Assembly (NCBI GenBank): GCA_025738555.1
Contig: JAOVFP010000010.1
Coordinates: 930,001-994,000 of the forward strand
Direction: 5' to 3'
Origin: Cyathus striatus
Taxonomy: Eukaryota; Basidiomycota; Agaricomycetes; Agaricales; Nidulariaceae
Length of the DNA: 64,000 nucleotides
Shown here: piece by piece, positions 34,420 to 47,211 of the stretch
Layout of the letters: each line of letters begins with the position of its first letter
Numbering within the stretch: position 1 is the first letter of the stretch
Made by a program: the position numbers and the translations under genes
Notes under the pieces: model-generated
The model's database searches: none
What the model saw: the letters and a program-made list of their open reading frames with translations, nothing else
Told to the model about the DNA's origin: nothing

Positions 34420-36870
34420 ACATGTCACCACTGTCTTGCTGGCTGCTCTTTGCTTTCTCCCATCAACTCCACTGCACTCCACCTTATTCCACCCATCATC
34501 CTCCTCCACGTTTTTCATTCACCACCACTATCCCCTCAGCATCGGTGACACAATGTAGGACCTGCCACATTGCCCAGCCTATGCATACAATAGCACCAGG
34601 TAAGACTCTCCTCAGCTCGTCCCAATGTGCCCCACTACTCCACATCCCCACAGCATCATCTACAGGATGGCCGAGCCATCTACACTTCTGTCTCCCCACT
34701 TCAATGGCCCAATGTCAACCTCCAGCTTGCCAACTGTCCCCCACATCAATGTGTCCCCACTGTCCACCTTAATGTCCCTCTCTTCAAGACCCACAGCGAT
34801 GTTAACATGCTAATTGTTGTGATTTTGAGTGTTTGATTTAAAGTGTGAATGAGAACTTGAGATTGCTAGTGCCTCATACAGAGGACTTATATACATAATA
34901 GACAAGTAACTACTATTTTCTAGTGTATGCTACTATAATCTACCAAATCCTATTCCAGATAGTACCATAATCTTCCTGTTTATTCCAACATGTACTACTA
35001 CATTCTCCAATGATCCCCTACCCTCTCGCTTACATAACACGTGACTAATCTGCTAGATATCAAGGTGCCAGCTGAAATTCCAACATTAATGCCACATTAT
35101 GCAGTGTGTCCCCTGTCATCAACCCCATTGTTGACGCCACACCACCTACTGCCCCCCCCCACATGCCCCTGCCTATGCTCGCAACAATGACACCTCCAAC
35201 AGTGCCCAACATCAACAGCAACACCAATGGCAACTTCTAGGATAGCAGCCAGCGCACAACAATGACAATGACAACGACAGTGCCCAATGCCCATAATGAT
35301 CACCATGATGCCTGGGAAAACATCAATGCCCACAACGACCTTCTCATCACTCATGAAGCCATTGCAGGGTGGAGTCCACTTGACTCCCTCAAACCACTTG
35401 TGAATTCTATTCTTGCTCTTTGAAGCAAATTTGGACCCCAAGCTCAGCTCATTCTTTTCAAATCAGATGTTAAAAGTGCTTATCGACTTGCTCCAATGGC
35501 AAAAGAGTGGCAGCGTTTACAAGTTACCACCTTTCCCAATGGCAACCGATATGTTGATCGATGCAACGTATTTGGAGGACATGGTTCTGCACCCACTTTT
35601 ATTCTGATTATGGCTTTCACCACTTGGATTGCCATTTTTATTCTCCTCATTGAAGTTTTCCAATACTCTGATGACAGCTTTGGGGTTCAATTGGCATCTG
35701 ATATATCTTGGTATGCCCCTTATCAACGAAATCTTCCTGCTGGACAGGCAAAACTCCTTTGCCTCTGGGACGATCTTGGGATTCCACATGAGCCAGATAA
35801 ACAGCTCTTTGGCTCCCAACTCACCATTATTGGTTTCTTGGTTGTGTAGAGCAGGCTATTTGCCTGTACTGTAAAATTGGCCTCGTGTCGATTTTTAATA
35901 CTCAGCTCATTTACATTTTTCTGTACCTATTTAAGTACAGTACTTTACACTTGTTGAATATCAGGTTACTCTTCCCCCCTTCTTCACTTCTCAATGTACC
36001 TCACTAGGACCTGAGGATAGATGGATGCACTATCCACTCACAATTTCTTTGTCAAGAAATTCCTTCAACCAGAAATCTTCTTCCACAGTTGACACAGAGT
36101 GTCTCAGTATCACCATGCCCCCTGGCAAAAAAACCGAACTCATCACTCATATAGAGACCTTTATTATGCCAGGTATGATAAAGCATTCTCTTTGTGAATT
36201 CCAGCACCTTGCTGGCTGGATAAACTGGGCCCTCAATGTTTTTCCTCTTCTTCAGCCTGGTCTGTGTGCGATTTATTGCAAAATATCACATATCAATGAA
36301 GCAGATGACTGAATTTATCTCTCCAATGATGTTCACAAGGATCTACAGTGGCTTTTATGACACCTTCATATTGAAACAGAACTTCTCATCCTCGAAAATA
36401 TCACTTGGGATCCAGATAGTGTAGATACAACTATTCATGTTGATGTGTCGCTCACTGGGCTTGGTGTGTGAGACAGCTTACTTCATGTTGGCTATTACTA
36501 CACTTTCCCAGATAATGTACTTGGCCATGACATCTTTGTCTATGAAGTTTTCGTGGTCCTCTCAGCTCTTTGCATACTGCCCTCTTGAGTGCTCTCCACT
36601 CGAACAGTCATAATCTTTTCTGACAGTGGTAACACTGTCTCTCTTTTCAGCTTCCTTGGTGCATCTTCTATCCCACTTAACCAACTTCTTAAACTCGCTA
36701 TTGACATTTTACTTTGTGAAGGATATCAGCTTCATGTTCTCCATTTGCCAGGTGAACACAATAATGTAGCTGATGCTCTTTCTCACAAGCAATTTGATAA
36801 GGCCCAGTTACATGATCCGGCACTATTGCTTCAATTTTTTCAACCCCCTCATGATGCACTGGGGCATTGA
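34420..36870 (+). pseudogene. DIRS-like element: gag-like, RT and RNase H remnant
   Basis: 34420-35300 is Pro/Thr/His-rich, gag-like debris. From 35310 an RT domain is readable: DAWENINAHNDLLITHEAIAG, a stop near 35420, then FKSDVKSAYRLAPMAKEW (first catalytic Asp), FQYSDDSFG (YxDD active-site equivalent) and LLCLWDDLGIPHEPDKQ, stopping at 35847. After further breaks, 36110-36310 gives LAGWINWALNVFPLLQPGL, the connection region typical of this RT group. 36430-36870 gives an RNase H-like domain with DVSLTGLGV, IIFSDSGNT and LPGEHNNVADALSH. Domain order RT, RNase H, then tyrosine recombinase (next entry) defines DIRS-type elements. Several stops and shifts make it inactive. Confidence 0.75.
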
Positions 36871-36989
36871 AAAAATGATCCCACACTTTTGACAGTCCAA
36901 GCAGCCTATCCATACTCCTTGGACCCATGAGTGTCTCCTCCAAGAACGTGCCATCACCCTTGGTTATACTATTGACTACTCCACTGTTC

Positions 36990-37842
36990 TTAATTATTCG
37001 AGTGCTCTAAACTCTTATCTTGCTTTCTGCAATCTACACCACTTCCCTGTTGAACCCACTGAGAACACTCTCAGTTTTTTCTTAGTGTACATGCCACCAT
37101 CCTTATCATCTTCAATGCTCACTACTTACTTGTCAGGTATTGTAAAACTTCTTGCTCCTTACTACCCCAATGTTCACCAAGCCTGTAACTCTGACATTGT
37201 GCGAAACACTTTGCAAGGTTGCCGTCATTGTCGCTACTCCAAACCCATGTGCAAACCTCCCCTACTGCTCAAGACCTTTCCTTCAGCAGATTATAATGAT
37301 CTCCTTTGCCTCACCATTTTGGTCACAGGATTCTATGCACTTCTGCAACTTGGGGAACTTGTCTACCCCAACACTGTCTCTCTCCGAGATCTCAGAAAAT
37401 ATCTATCATGGCACTCAGTCTTGTTTCATGGTACCCATGCCTATCAATTTACGCTACCAACTCATAAGGCCAACACTACTTTTGAAGGGGATGTCATTCT
37501 AGTACAATGCCTCTTTGCTGGTGGACCAAACCTGTTTCAACTTTTACTCGATACCTTCATTTGTGAGATGAAAGGCACCCTATTCACTGAGCACTTTGGC
37601 TATGTGTTGATGGCACTCCACCAACACATACTTTCTTTTTGTCTTTCCTTCACCACTACACTGGTTCTCAATTTTCCAGCCACTCACTTTGCTCTGGTGG
37701 TGCAACTGCACTCACAGAGCACGGCATTCTGCATTCTTCAATCCAGCAGATAGGCCAGTGGAATTCTGATGCTTTTCGGATTTATATTTGCAAACATCCC
37801 ACCCTTATCGCTTCCTTACAATTGCCACATGAGCTATGTTGA
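36990..37842 (+). pseudogene. Tyrosine recombinase of the DIRS-like element
   Basis: Protein text runs from NYSSALNSYLAFCNLHHFPV (about 36995) through MLTTYLSGIVKLLAPYYPN and FYALLQLGELVYPNTVSL. After a one-base shift near 37640 it continues HSLCSGGATALTEHGI, IQQIGQWNSDAFRIYICKHP and LPHELC. Family knowledge: the catalytic set is R..HxxR..(H/W)..Y. Here the first Arg position reads Gln (LLQLGEL, CAA) and the HxxR position reads His-x-x-Cys (TGC), while the late Trp and Tyr remain. Both losses are explained by CGA to CAA and CGC to TGC transitions. It follows the RNase H domain directly, as in DIRS/PAT elements. Confidence 0.75.
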
Positions 37843-37849
37843 TGCCTTT

Positions 37850-38259
37850 TTCTTCCCCCTTATCTTTTACGTGCTTTTTCATTCTCTCTATTGCATTTCT
37901 ACCAAAATATAAAATAATAACAAATCAAAAAAAAAAATCTATAATATTAAAATCTATAATACCATAATAGCTATAGTCTCTTTCTCTTATTTCTTCCTCA
38001 CACTGTTTTTTCTGGCATTGTACTTATATTTCGTTGGCATCTGCTCATTACATCATGTGTGCAATGTAATTTCTTTAATGGTGTCGAGGCGCTACACATC
38101 TTTGGTAGGCACCTCCTCACAGTAGCTCATATCATCACTATCTGTGTGAATCTTGATTGGATATTAATAATATAACAACAGTGTTTTCTGTTATAACCAC
38201 AATCTGTGAGAAAATAAGAGGTATTGGAAGGATAATGAGAACAAATTGAGAATTTAAAA
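37850..38259. other. 3' flank of the DIRS-like element
   Basis: AT-rich, with an A-rich tract at 37920-37965. No inverted or split repeats typical of DIRS termini could be matched with the 5' side. Confidence 0.35.
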
Positions 38260-38430
38260 CTGAAATCTGCACAAAATCTTTGCAGACATTATCACAACTT
38301 CTTAAATTCTGTGCAGATTTGTGTGGAATCCATACAGAATCTGCACAGAATTTTCAGGTTTGTACAGATTCCACATGGATTTGCACGAATCTGTACGGAC
38401 CCCAAGGGGGAGCATAAATTACTGCAATAC
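38260..38430. repeat. GTACGG-type palindrome cluster, copy 3 (decayed)
   Basis: Contains TCTGTGCAGATT, CATACAGAATCTGCACAG, TTTCAGGTTTGTACAG and CTGTACGGACCCC, followed by AAGGGGGAGCATAAATTACTG, which is the inverse of the outer edge of copy 1 at 25399. Most CpGs of copies 1-2 are TG or CA here. Confidence 0.65.
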
Positions 38431-38437
38431 TCTGTAA

Positions 38438-39511
38438 GTTCCAATTCATGAGGTAAGTAGTAAGGTAAGGTTTTTATATGGAATACTACTCCACTAATAA
38501 TTGTTTACAGGTTCTATGCTGCTATGCAGTGTCTTTTTATGTCTTCCATTTCGCAATTGGGGTTCTCAGGCTGATTTTCTGTTTTGGCAGGTATGCACAT
38601 CCATCACGCTAGCTTGTTGTTACTTAGGTATGTTTTAATTCCGATATTTTATTGCAATTTCATATTCTAACATCTACTTTCACTACAGTCAGCCAACTTG
38701 TTTTGTTGAGGTGGGGGTAGGGGTTAATGGGAGAAAGTGTAGGATGTTAGGCATCATGTGGATGGAGGAAGGAAGGTAGGAAGGAAGGGGAAGTTCAAAG
38801 GGCTGGTCGCTGTAGTACTGTCATGTACTTAACTATATTTAAATATACTTGATTTTAATTAAACAAGTAAATGGTATAATAGTTAGAAATCTGCAGCTCA
38901 ATATTAGCTTGAATCAGCCCAATCCCAACTCAATCCATCTCAATCTGCCTTGACAGACTTTCACTGGGCTGGTCAGTACTCCTTGGCGCTTGCTGATCAG
39001 CAATTATTTTTGCATTTCCCTCCCAGCACGGTAAATTCCTCATTAGTTATCATCTTTGAGCCAGAAAAATATAGTGTGCTGATAAAGATGATGAGGAGAT
39101 AAGAAGGATGGGAACAGGTGTGATGGGGATCAGCTTCATTGCCTCCCAGACATCAACTCAACACCCTTGCTTTCCTCCATTGTCCTCACCCCTCTGCTCA
39201 TCATCTGCTCCCACTGGCTGTTGTTCCCACACCTCTATCTCCCACCTTTCTCCTGATTTCAAGGTGAGATAAAGATGAATTATAGATAACAGGCATCTCT
39301 CGGCCCCTTGTTACACACCATGATGCCTGTTGCTAACAGCTATTTGCCATAATTATAACCTCTCCACTCATTGCCATCACCAACATTGTTGGCACTTTCC
39401 CCTCCCTTCTGTCGCCTCCTGCTGCCTCTGCCATTGTGCCCCCAGTACTCTTGGCATTGTGTGTGTCCTCCGATTTGATCGCATCTGATCATCATCTCAT
39501 CCCTCCCATTA
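38438..39511 (+). repeat. Repeat R, copy 1, left part
   Basis: Aligns nearly base for base with 60208-61472 from AAGTTCCA.TTCATGAGG to CTCATCCCTCCCATTA, except that the other copy has an extra 176-bp element. It includes a GGAAGGAAGG tract and TTAACTATATTTAAATATAC. It is interrupted at 39512 by a 5.4-kb element and resumes at 44908. No protein was recognised. Confidence 0.8.
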
Positions 39512-40759
39512 GGAGAAATCAAACTTGCCCTCTTGGCAAAATGAAACAATTTGGTGGTTGAAACAACACATCTTCCCACAGAAACAAAAGAAAGGACATG
39601 ACATCATTTCAAGGTGATCCTGTTACGAGCGTACCTAGTCGATGTTGTGTCGAAGCTTGAAGTTCAAGTAAGCGACTGCTTGGCTCACTCAGATTCAGAG
39701 GTGCATGCATGAACTCCTTGACTCACTCGGAATCAACTTCAATCCAAGATGGAACTCTGCCAGAGCCATCAGTCATTTGTTTTGATATGATGTGGGGGTG
39801 TCAAACATTGGTTGAAACAAAATGAAGTTCCCATGCATAGCATGTACCGGAACTAGTGTTGTTCTGTGGACTGATCTAGTGCGAATTGAAATCACTTCAG
39901 TTCGCTTTTGCTGACAGATTGTATTTTCTTTATGGAGTGAACTCAAAGCGAATTGAGATCGCGAATTGGAATGATCTGGTGGATGGCTCTGGGCTGATCA
40001 CGTGATAAAACGATGACAGCATTGTGATGTTGAAGCAACACAACTACTTACTTCTTTACCACCTTCAAAGCTTCCTCAGTCAATTGTGAGCACACTTTCT
40101 CTTCCAGTAATGAAGCTACAATATTGTACCAAAGCCATATTACTGCAGATCTATTCAAGGCCCAGGAAATACTTAAACTCTCATTTAAATAAGAGTGTCT
40201 AACTTTTACAGGTGATAGGGTTTCAAACCCGAAGATTACTGTATATCTGGTCCCATTGTAGATTATGGTAACTAGTTGATAGAGTACACTAGTGATAAAT
40301 AGTGTCTACGAATACATGTGCTATGCAAGTGATGTTCTTGACCAATTCTCAACATGTGTTCCACTTGTTATTTGATTGGCTATTAGCTTTAACACCAACT
40401 TACAACCAAAATTGCGAACTAGATCGCCACTCTGATCATATTAAATCATTTTTATGATTTATTGCAAACTATTTCAAAAATGCCAATTCAGTTCACTTCA
40501 GATCAGTCTGGAACAACACTAACCGGAACTGTATGCCTCACATTTTTGAGGCGACCAAACGTCCTGATGGACCGCTACCCCCCTTTACATAAGCTTACAT
40601 AAGCAATTAAAATTGCATGGGAAGTAAGTGGGAATGCGAGAATAGCAACAGGAAATCATGAAATATATCTGCTGTAAAAGTCAAAAAGGCAGAAATAAAA
40701 TGTTATACTATCCAGTATGAACCAAAAATTATAGAGAACATGGGTACAACAGCGTAGCA

Positions 40760-43700
40760 TTGATATCAATGTTTAAACAAGGCTTATTAAGAGTAGTACT
40801 AGGACTGAAATCCCTCCAATTTTTGATTTCCAGTAGCAAATTGTGTGAGCACATATCTAAAATTTAATATTCTTATAGATACATGTATTACTAAATACAA
40901 GCTGAACATCTTGTTTCTCCTTTCTTCAGTCCCCTCCAGACTCCCATTGCGCCATACCCCATGAACCAATCTAACAATAACAAATAATATCATGTGATAC
41001 TCGAGACCAATCAACAAACCTCAGTTTCCCAGGATCGCATTGTGCTCTTTCTCTTCTTCCTAGGACTGTACACCATCACCATATAGTATGGTTATACAGT
41101 AGCCATATATATGGTCCTGTAACCGTCCTGTCAAAGGATTTTGGGATAGGCCATATGGTATGGTAACGGTACAGCTGTGTCCATATGGAGTCCATAAAAA
41201 TATGGCCATATGACAGTACCTTATGGTAGTACAGTATATTTGATCCAAAATAGCACATTGTTAAGCAAAAATTTCTTAAAAATTTACAAATTCATGGTAG
41301 CCACATGATAAAGCTCAAGTTACTATACATCAATTTGTTGGCATTACTATAATATTCATCTAATATCTAAATCAGAATGTTGCTGCATATATATATGACT
41401 AATGCAAACAGAGACTTACTTCCCTGAAGTCTGTTGGACTTGAATGGAATCTCGTTCAGACAGTCACAACTTGTTCTCATCTCTGCAAGAATGCCTAGCT
41501 GCTAGCTGGGGCTTGTTGGCACATGCACACCTCTCTTTGCTCTTGGTCCTCAACCACACCTACTCCTTTACAATTCATCACTCCACTTCCTTTTGTGATC
41601 TCGCCATCCAATACATATCAGTAACGCGAACTTTTACTTGACAATCTGGATCAAACACGACCTATAACACTGTAAGTGTAGTAGAAAAAGTGCAGGATCT
41701 GAATACATAAATTCTTTTTCCCTCTCATCGATCTCAGACTCCACTTCCCATCCACCACTGCACCAAATAGTCCTCCACTCATTTTGAAATCGTATTCCTG
41801 TGCTCTTTCATTTGAACAGACTTCAATAAAACCTGAAATGAATGTTCAAGATATGGAACTTGACAATTTGTATTGTTTTACATGCACTCTTGACTAGGCC
41901 TGAAGGCCTGACTCCTCAGTGTTTGCATTTCAAAGCAATTCATAATGTGATTAAATATTCAGCAGTTCAATTGCATATCAAGGGATTCATGAACTGTTAA
42001 GTATTGTTTAAGCATGTATTACAGTGCAGACTGCATATTTCAGACTACTTAGTAGCATGCTCATTCAGATTTTGTTAATCTTCACTATGATAATATGGCA
42101 AGGGTGAGAGTCATGCAATAATGCATTGATATTTGTTGAATCCACTCAAATGGAGGAGTAAGCTGTAGCAGGCCTACCTTGAGCCCACCTTCAGGACATG
42201 TCATTGCATAGAAATTTTTTCCGAGTGTACTAATATATGAGATCTATAATTTAACTCTCATTGTATCCATCCAAATTCACAGTCCACTAGTGTATTTACT
42301 ATCTCAGCTACCTAACCTTTATAAATTCAGGTTGTCTTTCTTATGAATGACATTTTTAATCTCATAGCTTTAGACATCGAGATTGTGGCATACATTTGAA
42401 TATCCCTTCATTGTTATTTTCTGTGAAATTTGTTGAATATTACTGCTGTAAGATCTGTACTACTTTTTATACTATGGCCACATCTCAATTTCATGTACTA
42501 GTGTTTCAGAAATATACAGTTTGTGCTTAATTAAAAAAAATTGCGAAATTACTGCCCGTATACCATATAAAACTGGCCATAACTGTAAATGGGCCTGTAC
42601 CATTTTATCAGGCTCGATAAAATAATCAATATGGTACAGTTTACGGGCAGACCATACCTGTACTTTATACAGCCGTTGAAAAGGGTATTTGTGTTCTAGT
42701 AGTGAAATTGGCTCTAAGTTTGCAACTTACTTCACTACAAAATTCACAAATCTCTTAAAATGCGAGAGGGGTTTGAGGTGGGTGTAGCCTCTTATTGTCT
42801 TATGTATTCTTCAATCATTTAGAAGCCAAATGAACCGAAAAACAATAGAATTTTATTGTAGAATTTAAGTAATACACCCTTTGTACTACTTCAAACCCTG
42901 TAGAAGTGACCAACAATCTTTTACCAGTACAACTTCTTAGAAAACCGAAAAAGAGCAAGTCTTTACTCTTTATGAAACCGCTTTATTGAAAACACTAAGT
43001 CCTAGGCCCTCACTGGAGTCTCAGAACCTTAGATTCTTTCCAAATATACCCAAAATGCGAACCAAAACAATTCTATATCTTTGAAACAAAAAGACCTAAA
43101 CCACTACCCAATACCTATTGTACCTGGGCAAGAAAGGCGCTATTCTGCTTGCCCTCTTACCCTCTATAGCACCTACTTAAATACAGGAAACAGAGCAGTA
43201 TTACTAAGAGTTTCTCAGACACTGTATACTACATATATGTACATGAAACACTTCCCTGTCTTTTACCTGTATCTTTCAATCATATGTCATTTGGAGCTGA
43301 GTAAACCCGAAGTATTAGGACACTCTAGACTACTCAGTCCTCTTATTTTCAGATGGTATAGTGTCTTACTCTGTGTCACTCTGGGCAGATAATAATAAAA
43401 CATCTACTTGTGTCCGATGTTTTACCCCTATCCTGGTCCGGACTTCGGTGAGATCATGTCATATAGTACTAGAATAGAATGTACTCGACTCCAGCTTTAG
43501 AACGAGACCAGAATCATCCAGATTGATGAAGAATAGACCATTCTATTCCACTCTGAAATATTCATTAATGAATATTTATTTCATTGACTATTTGTTAGAC
43601 TTCAATCCTGATGCCAAACAAACAACTTAGCGGTATCAAAATGAAATGAAATGATATACAAGTCATGTGACTGGCAGAAAAGCGGTCCTTTCAATATTCA

Positions 43701-44865
43701 ATATCTTTTCCTACACACCAGGCTAATGGTAGATTGGACATGAAAGCACTTGTACTCTGTTTTATGTTGTAGACAGTTGAATATTAACCCAAATTAGAAG
43801 GGTAATAAGTACAATGCTTGCTAATTTGTAGCAGTCCATGGATCTTTATTTATTATCTGGGGTTCTTCAATGTATACAGATTTAATACTGTAAATGGTAG
43901 AAATGCACAATTTTACGCCTAAATGCACAGGTGGCGTCACACCGTATACCATATATGGTATGGTGTACAGCCCTACTTCCTCCACCACCATGCATCACCG
44001 GTGCACTGCTCTCCAACACTCCATCCTGATGACTCTTTTAAGCTAAGTGTTCATACTTGCATCTTTACCTTCCTCTCATTCAATGACAGACAGGGAATGA
44101 AAGCCTACTGTGCGTGCAGATACAACACTAAATGGAACTGCACTCTCGAGTCTCATCTCAGCTCCCTTCTCATCCACATCAATACTAAGCAGCCCCCCGC
44201 TGTCTTCCCTTGTTCCCTCCAGCCCCTCCTCTTCGCTTTATCATTGTACAACCCATAAGCTGGCAGAAAACGGTGGTTTTGACGAGCACAGGCGTGAGTG
44301 TCCACAGTCAGAGTGTTGAAGTAGCAGTAGTGGCATTGGGAGGGTGGTAGTTGGTACAGGGTTGGTTGAGGTACTTGCGGCTGTAGGGGTCTTGATTGGT
44401 TTGCAGTGGGGATACTGGAATTGTAGCAGGATCGATGTGTGGGTGGGACACTGTGGTACACCCCATATGAGCTGGACAGTGGCGGAGGGTCATAAATGGA
44501 AGGAAGTAAGAGACAAATGGGAGTTGCGGGATATTATGGGTGGGTATATAGGTAGGATGTATTGTCAGTAGCCCATAATTATGGTAGTATGTATTTACAT
44601 ATACTTGTAAATTTAATAGTATCTATATATATTATGCACACGTATCCACCTCCTTGAAGAAAGCAAGTAGAAAGAAGTGTCTGGAAAATCTACAATTAAT
44701 CCCACCTTTTAATATATGTACTTCAGTTGATAACTTAATAATAAAAGTTAAAATTGACGAGACAATGGACCCATCACATGGTGAGAGTGAGAGTTGGACT
44801 GAGACATTGCTGAGCCAAAAGACTCGAGGGAGGCATACAGTTTAGGAACACTGTACACGCAACAA
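40760..44865 (+). repeat. Repeat family Z, copy 2 (interrupted)
   Basis: Homologous to the minus strand of 1060-3340. The left part 40760-41060 and the right part 43976-44865 are contiguous in the other copy, with junction near 3021-3030. Z ends in GTTTAGGAACACTGTACA (about 44850). Confidence 0.72.
41061..43975. mobile_element. Non-autonomous hAT-type element, 2915 bp
   Basis: Left end TAGGACTGTACACCAT followed by ACCATATA; right end, inverted, TAGGGCTGTACACCAT then ACCATATA. The 8-bp flanks are CTTCTTCC (41053-41060) and CTTCCTCC (43976-43983), and the uninterrupted Z copy reads CTTCCTTC at the same place, so this is an aged 8-bp target duplication. Subterminal CCATAT/GGTACAG/TTACGGG words cluster at 41070-41250 and 42555-42670. 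No transposase was found inside. Confidence 0.82.
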
Positions 44866-44907
44866 AAAACTGCTTGGCACAACAAACGAGCCAAGTTTGA
44901 TTTCCCC

Positions 44908-45235
44908 TATTGCTGTTGTCACTGTTCCTTCTTGCTGTTCCACAACATTTCCTAGGCCTCCTCCCCTCCTGCTGCCTCACACCAACCTCTGCCAGTTGCA
45001 CCCTCAACCTATCTCAGCGCAGCCCAAGCACCACCTCGATATCTGATTTCATCATCCCATCTCCCCTTCGTTGTCATTGTTGTTGACCAGATCCTCCCCC
45101 CTCATTGCTGATACTCAATGCGGTTGCGCAGCACCTCCCACTTCTCCCTCCTGCCACCTCTCGCCATCAACATCTTTTGACATTACCTTATGTGGCCTCC
45201 CCTCCCCTCTTTTACCTGGCCATGTCTAGGCTCAA
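44908..45235 (+). repeat. Repeat R, copy 1, right part
   Basis: Continues R1 after the 5.4-kb insertion. TGTTGTCACTGTTCCTTCTT matches 61473 onward, and 44998-45225 matches 63382-63620 (GCGCAGCCCAAGCA.CACCTC..). It stops matching at a GGCC..GTC motif that is also the junction of the OYE chimeras. Confidence 0.75.
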
Positions 45236-45239
45236 CAAA

Positions 45240-46779
45240 GCCCATCTCACGATATCAAAGATATCATGTGAACCCTTCTGAATGTGGACACAGAAGGGTA
45301 CGTCATGAAACAGGCTTAGATGAACATCCTGAAATAACCAGGGCAGTGTAAAGTTTACAACATAAACAGCCCTAGAGCCCTTGGTTCAACCCAGAGGCAT
45401 AACATTATTAGAGACAATTTATTTATATTATTGAGCTGTATCCATCTATGCAAAATACATGAGTACAGTCATCCACCGCTGATTGTTACAATACATTGAA
45501 AATTTACATACCACATCATCATATGTCATTCTTATGCAAACAAAACAATTCTAAACTGTACTTAGATATGTTATTTATGTATTACAAGTGTTTTTACAAA
45601 GAGAAGCTGAAATGTTCATTTGTTACATGAAATTTCCGAGACCCTGTCCTATTTTTGACATTATGGGAAGATGTTACACGGCAGTGCCCCGGCTAGATCA
45701 GGTGTGAGATTCTCTTGATTCTGATCCATTACTATCTCCATCGCCAACATCAATCCACTCCTCATCGTTTACTAAGTGTCATAGGACACATTTAATTGAT
45801 GTTCCAGTTTCTACAAGATAAATATGTTGAAAGTCACTGCAGATTTTGTGAAGACTGCGACATGACACCCCTTTTGGCTTCTTTGACTCCAATTGGTAAG
45901 CGATCAAAGCACATGGCATGAGATCTTCCTTCTCACAGCAAAAGATAATCATTTTCTCTTCTTCAGATTTGGCATGTCTAGTCATGGTAAGTCAATAGTT
46001 GCAGTGTAGGTGTGCAGAGGAGGTGGAAAGTAAGACACAAGGCCAAAAATGCGACCTGTACACCATTTATAAAAGTCTGATCCATTGCAATGCTCTTTTA
46101 ATGTGCTTCAGGTGTGTCATGCTTGAGGCATTTTAGCAGGATCAGCTTCATGAAATGCAAAGCTGCCTATAATGAACTTAGATACATATGTTGTGAGTAA
46201 AATGAGCCCATATTGTGCTTACAATGTGGACTTTGCATGTCTACATAGCCTCAACAAAATTTCACTCACCTTTGTGATCTTGAAATTTGTGAAATTGTTT
46301 CATGTACCATGCATTAACACAATAATATTTCTCTCAAATTACTATATACATATAAAGAACAGTACTATAAGATGAAGTTGCAAAAAGAATTATGTGTGTA
46401 GCTAGTGTGGTTGAGGCAGGAGGTCGATTGGATGCCTTATTTGTAACACGTTGTGATTATGTAACAACTAGGGGTGGATGACTGTATTCATTGAGTGTTG
46501 AGCCTATAAAAGGGCAAAAACTCTGAAAGATCTTTTACTAATGGTTTTGAGCAAGCACTTCAAATGATTTGAATAGGTTTAGAACATAAGTTGCCGGTTT
46601 GATGTAGATTGTCACAAGTAAGTGAGTCACGTTACACGTGACTATATGCGAGCATCGATTCAGACGCGTCTCCGAGTTATCTTCAGATCAATGTGCAATT
46701 GGATTCTTAATCTCAACCTTTGGTTAAACCGTCGCACCTATAAAGACATAACTTCAAGTAAGCATATATTCATTCCATG
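45240..46779. other. Intergenic DNA, nothing recognised
   Basis: No supported gene. A 68-residue minus frame at 45779-45985 has no recognisable motif. Confidence 0.4.
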
Positions 46780-47211
46780 TTATAGCCATATACAACGTAC
46801 CTGATCCTTTTGCAGTGTCTTCAACGGAGAAATTACAATAACTACCCCCTTTTCTCCAGCTATTGCCACTCCAATTGCAAGTAGCGCAAATACCAGTGAT
46901 TTCCCATACCCAGTTCCCGCGATCACGATAGCATCATGTCCCTCGGCCACTTTCTCGAAGACGTTCATCTGCCATGGATGGGGCTTGTACCCATATAGAT
47001 CCTTGGCAGCCTTTTCTATGGTTTCAAGTGGTATGACTTTGTGAAGTTGGGGCCAATTCTTTGGTGGAGGAACTGGCTGTTTGCTTGCTCGTGGTGTCGT
47101 TGCAGGAGTTTTTCGACGACGTGGTGTCATAGGGTGTATTGGGAAGGGAATGTAGAGAAGCAAGGGGACAACGTGGTGTAGATGGCAGAGGTAGCAGTTG
47201 GTCCTCGTCAT
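46780..47211 (-). pseudogene. RecQ-like DEAD-box helicase, 5' fragment
   Basis: Minus strand starts at MTPRRRKTPATTPRASKQPV (or an earlier in-frame Met) and continues KDLYGYKPHPWQMNVFEKV (Q-motif region), IVIAGTGYGKSLVFALLAI (motif I, Walker A) and VVIVISPLKTLQKDQ (motif Ia). A GTACGT splice donor follows the last Gln, but the remaining helicase motifs (DExH, III-VI) are absent downstream. RecQ-type helicases of this architecture are highly repeated in some basidiomycete genomes, often near chromosome ends. This is a truncated copy. Confidence 0.72.

Larger units (their letters stand above)
39512..44907. mobile_element. 5.4-kb TIR-bounded insertion in repeat R1
   Basis: Starts GGAGAAATCAAACTTG and ends with the inverse of GGGGAAATCAAACTTG (15 of 16). 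TA lies on both sides (39510-39511 and 44908-44909). The other copy of R reads straight through at this point (CCCATTACTGTTGTCACC near 61466), so this is an insertion. It contains the Z2 repeat and, nested in that, a hAT-type element. No transposase was recognised. Confidence 0.62.

Noticed and set aside
44344..44571. Gly/Val-rich plus-strand frame
   Set aside because: Lies in repeat Z2; the matching part of Z1 does not keep the frame.
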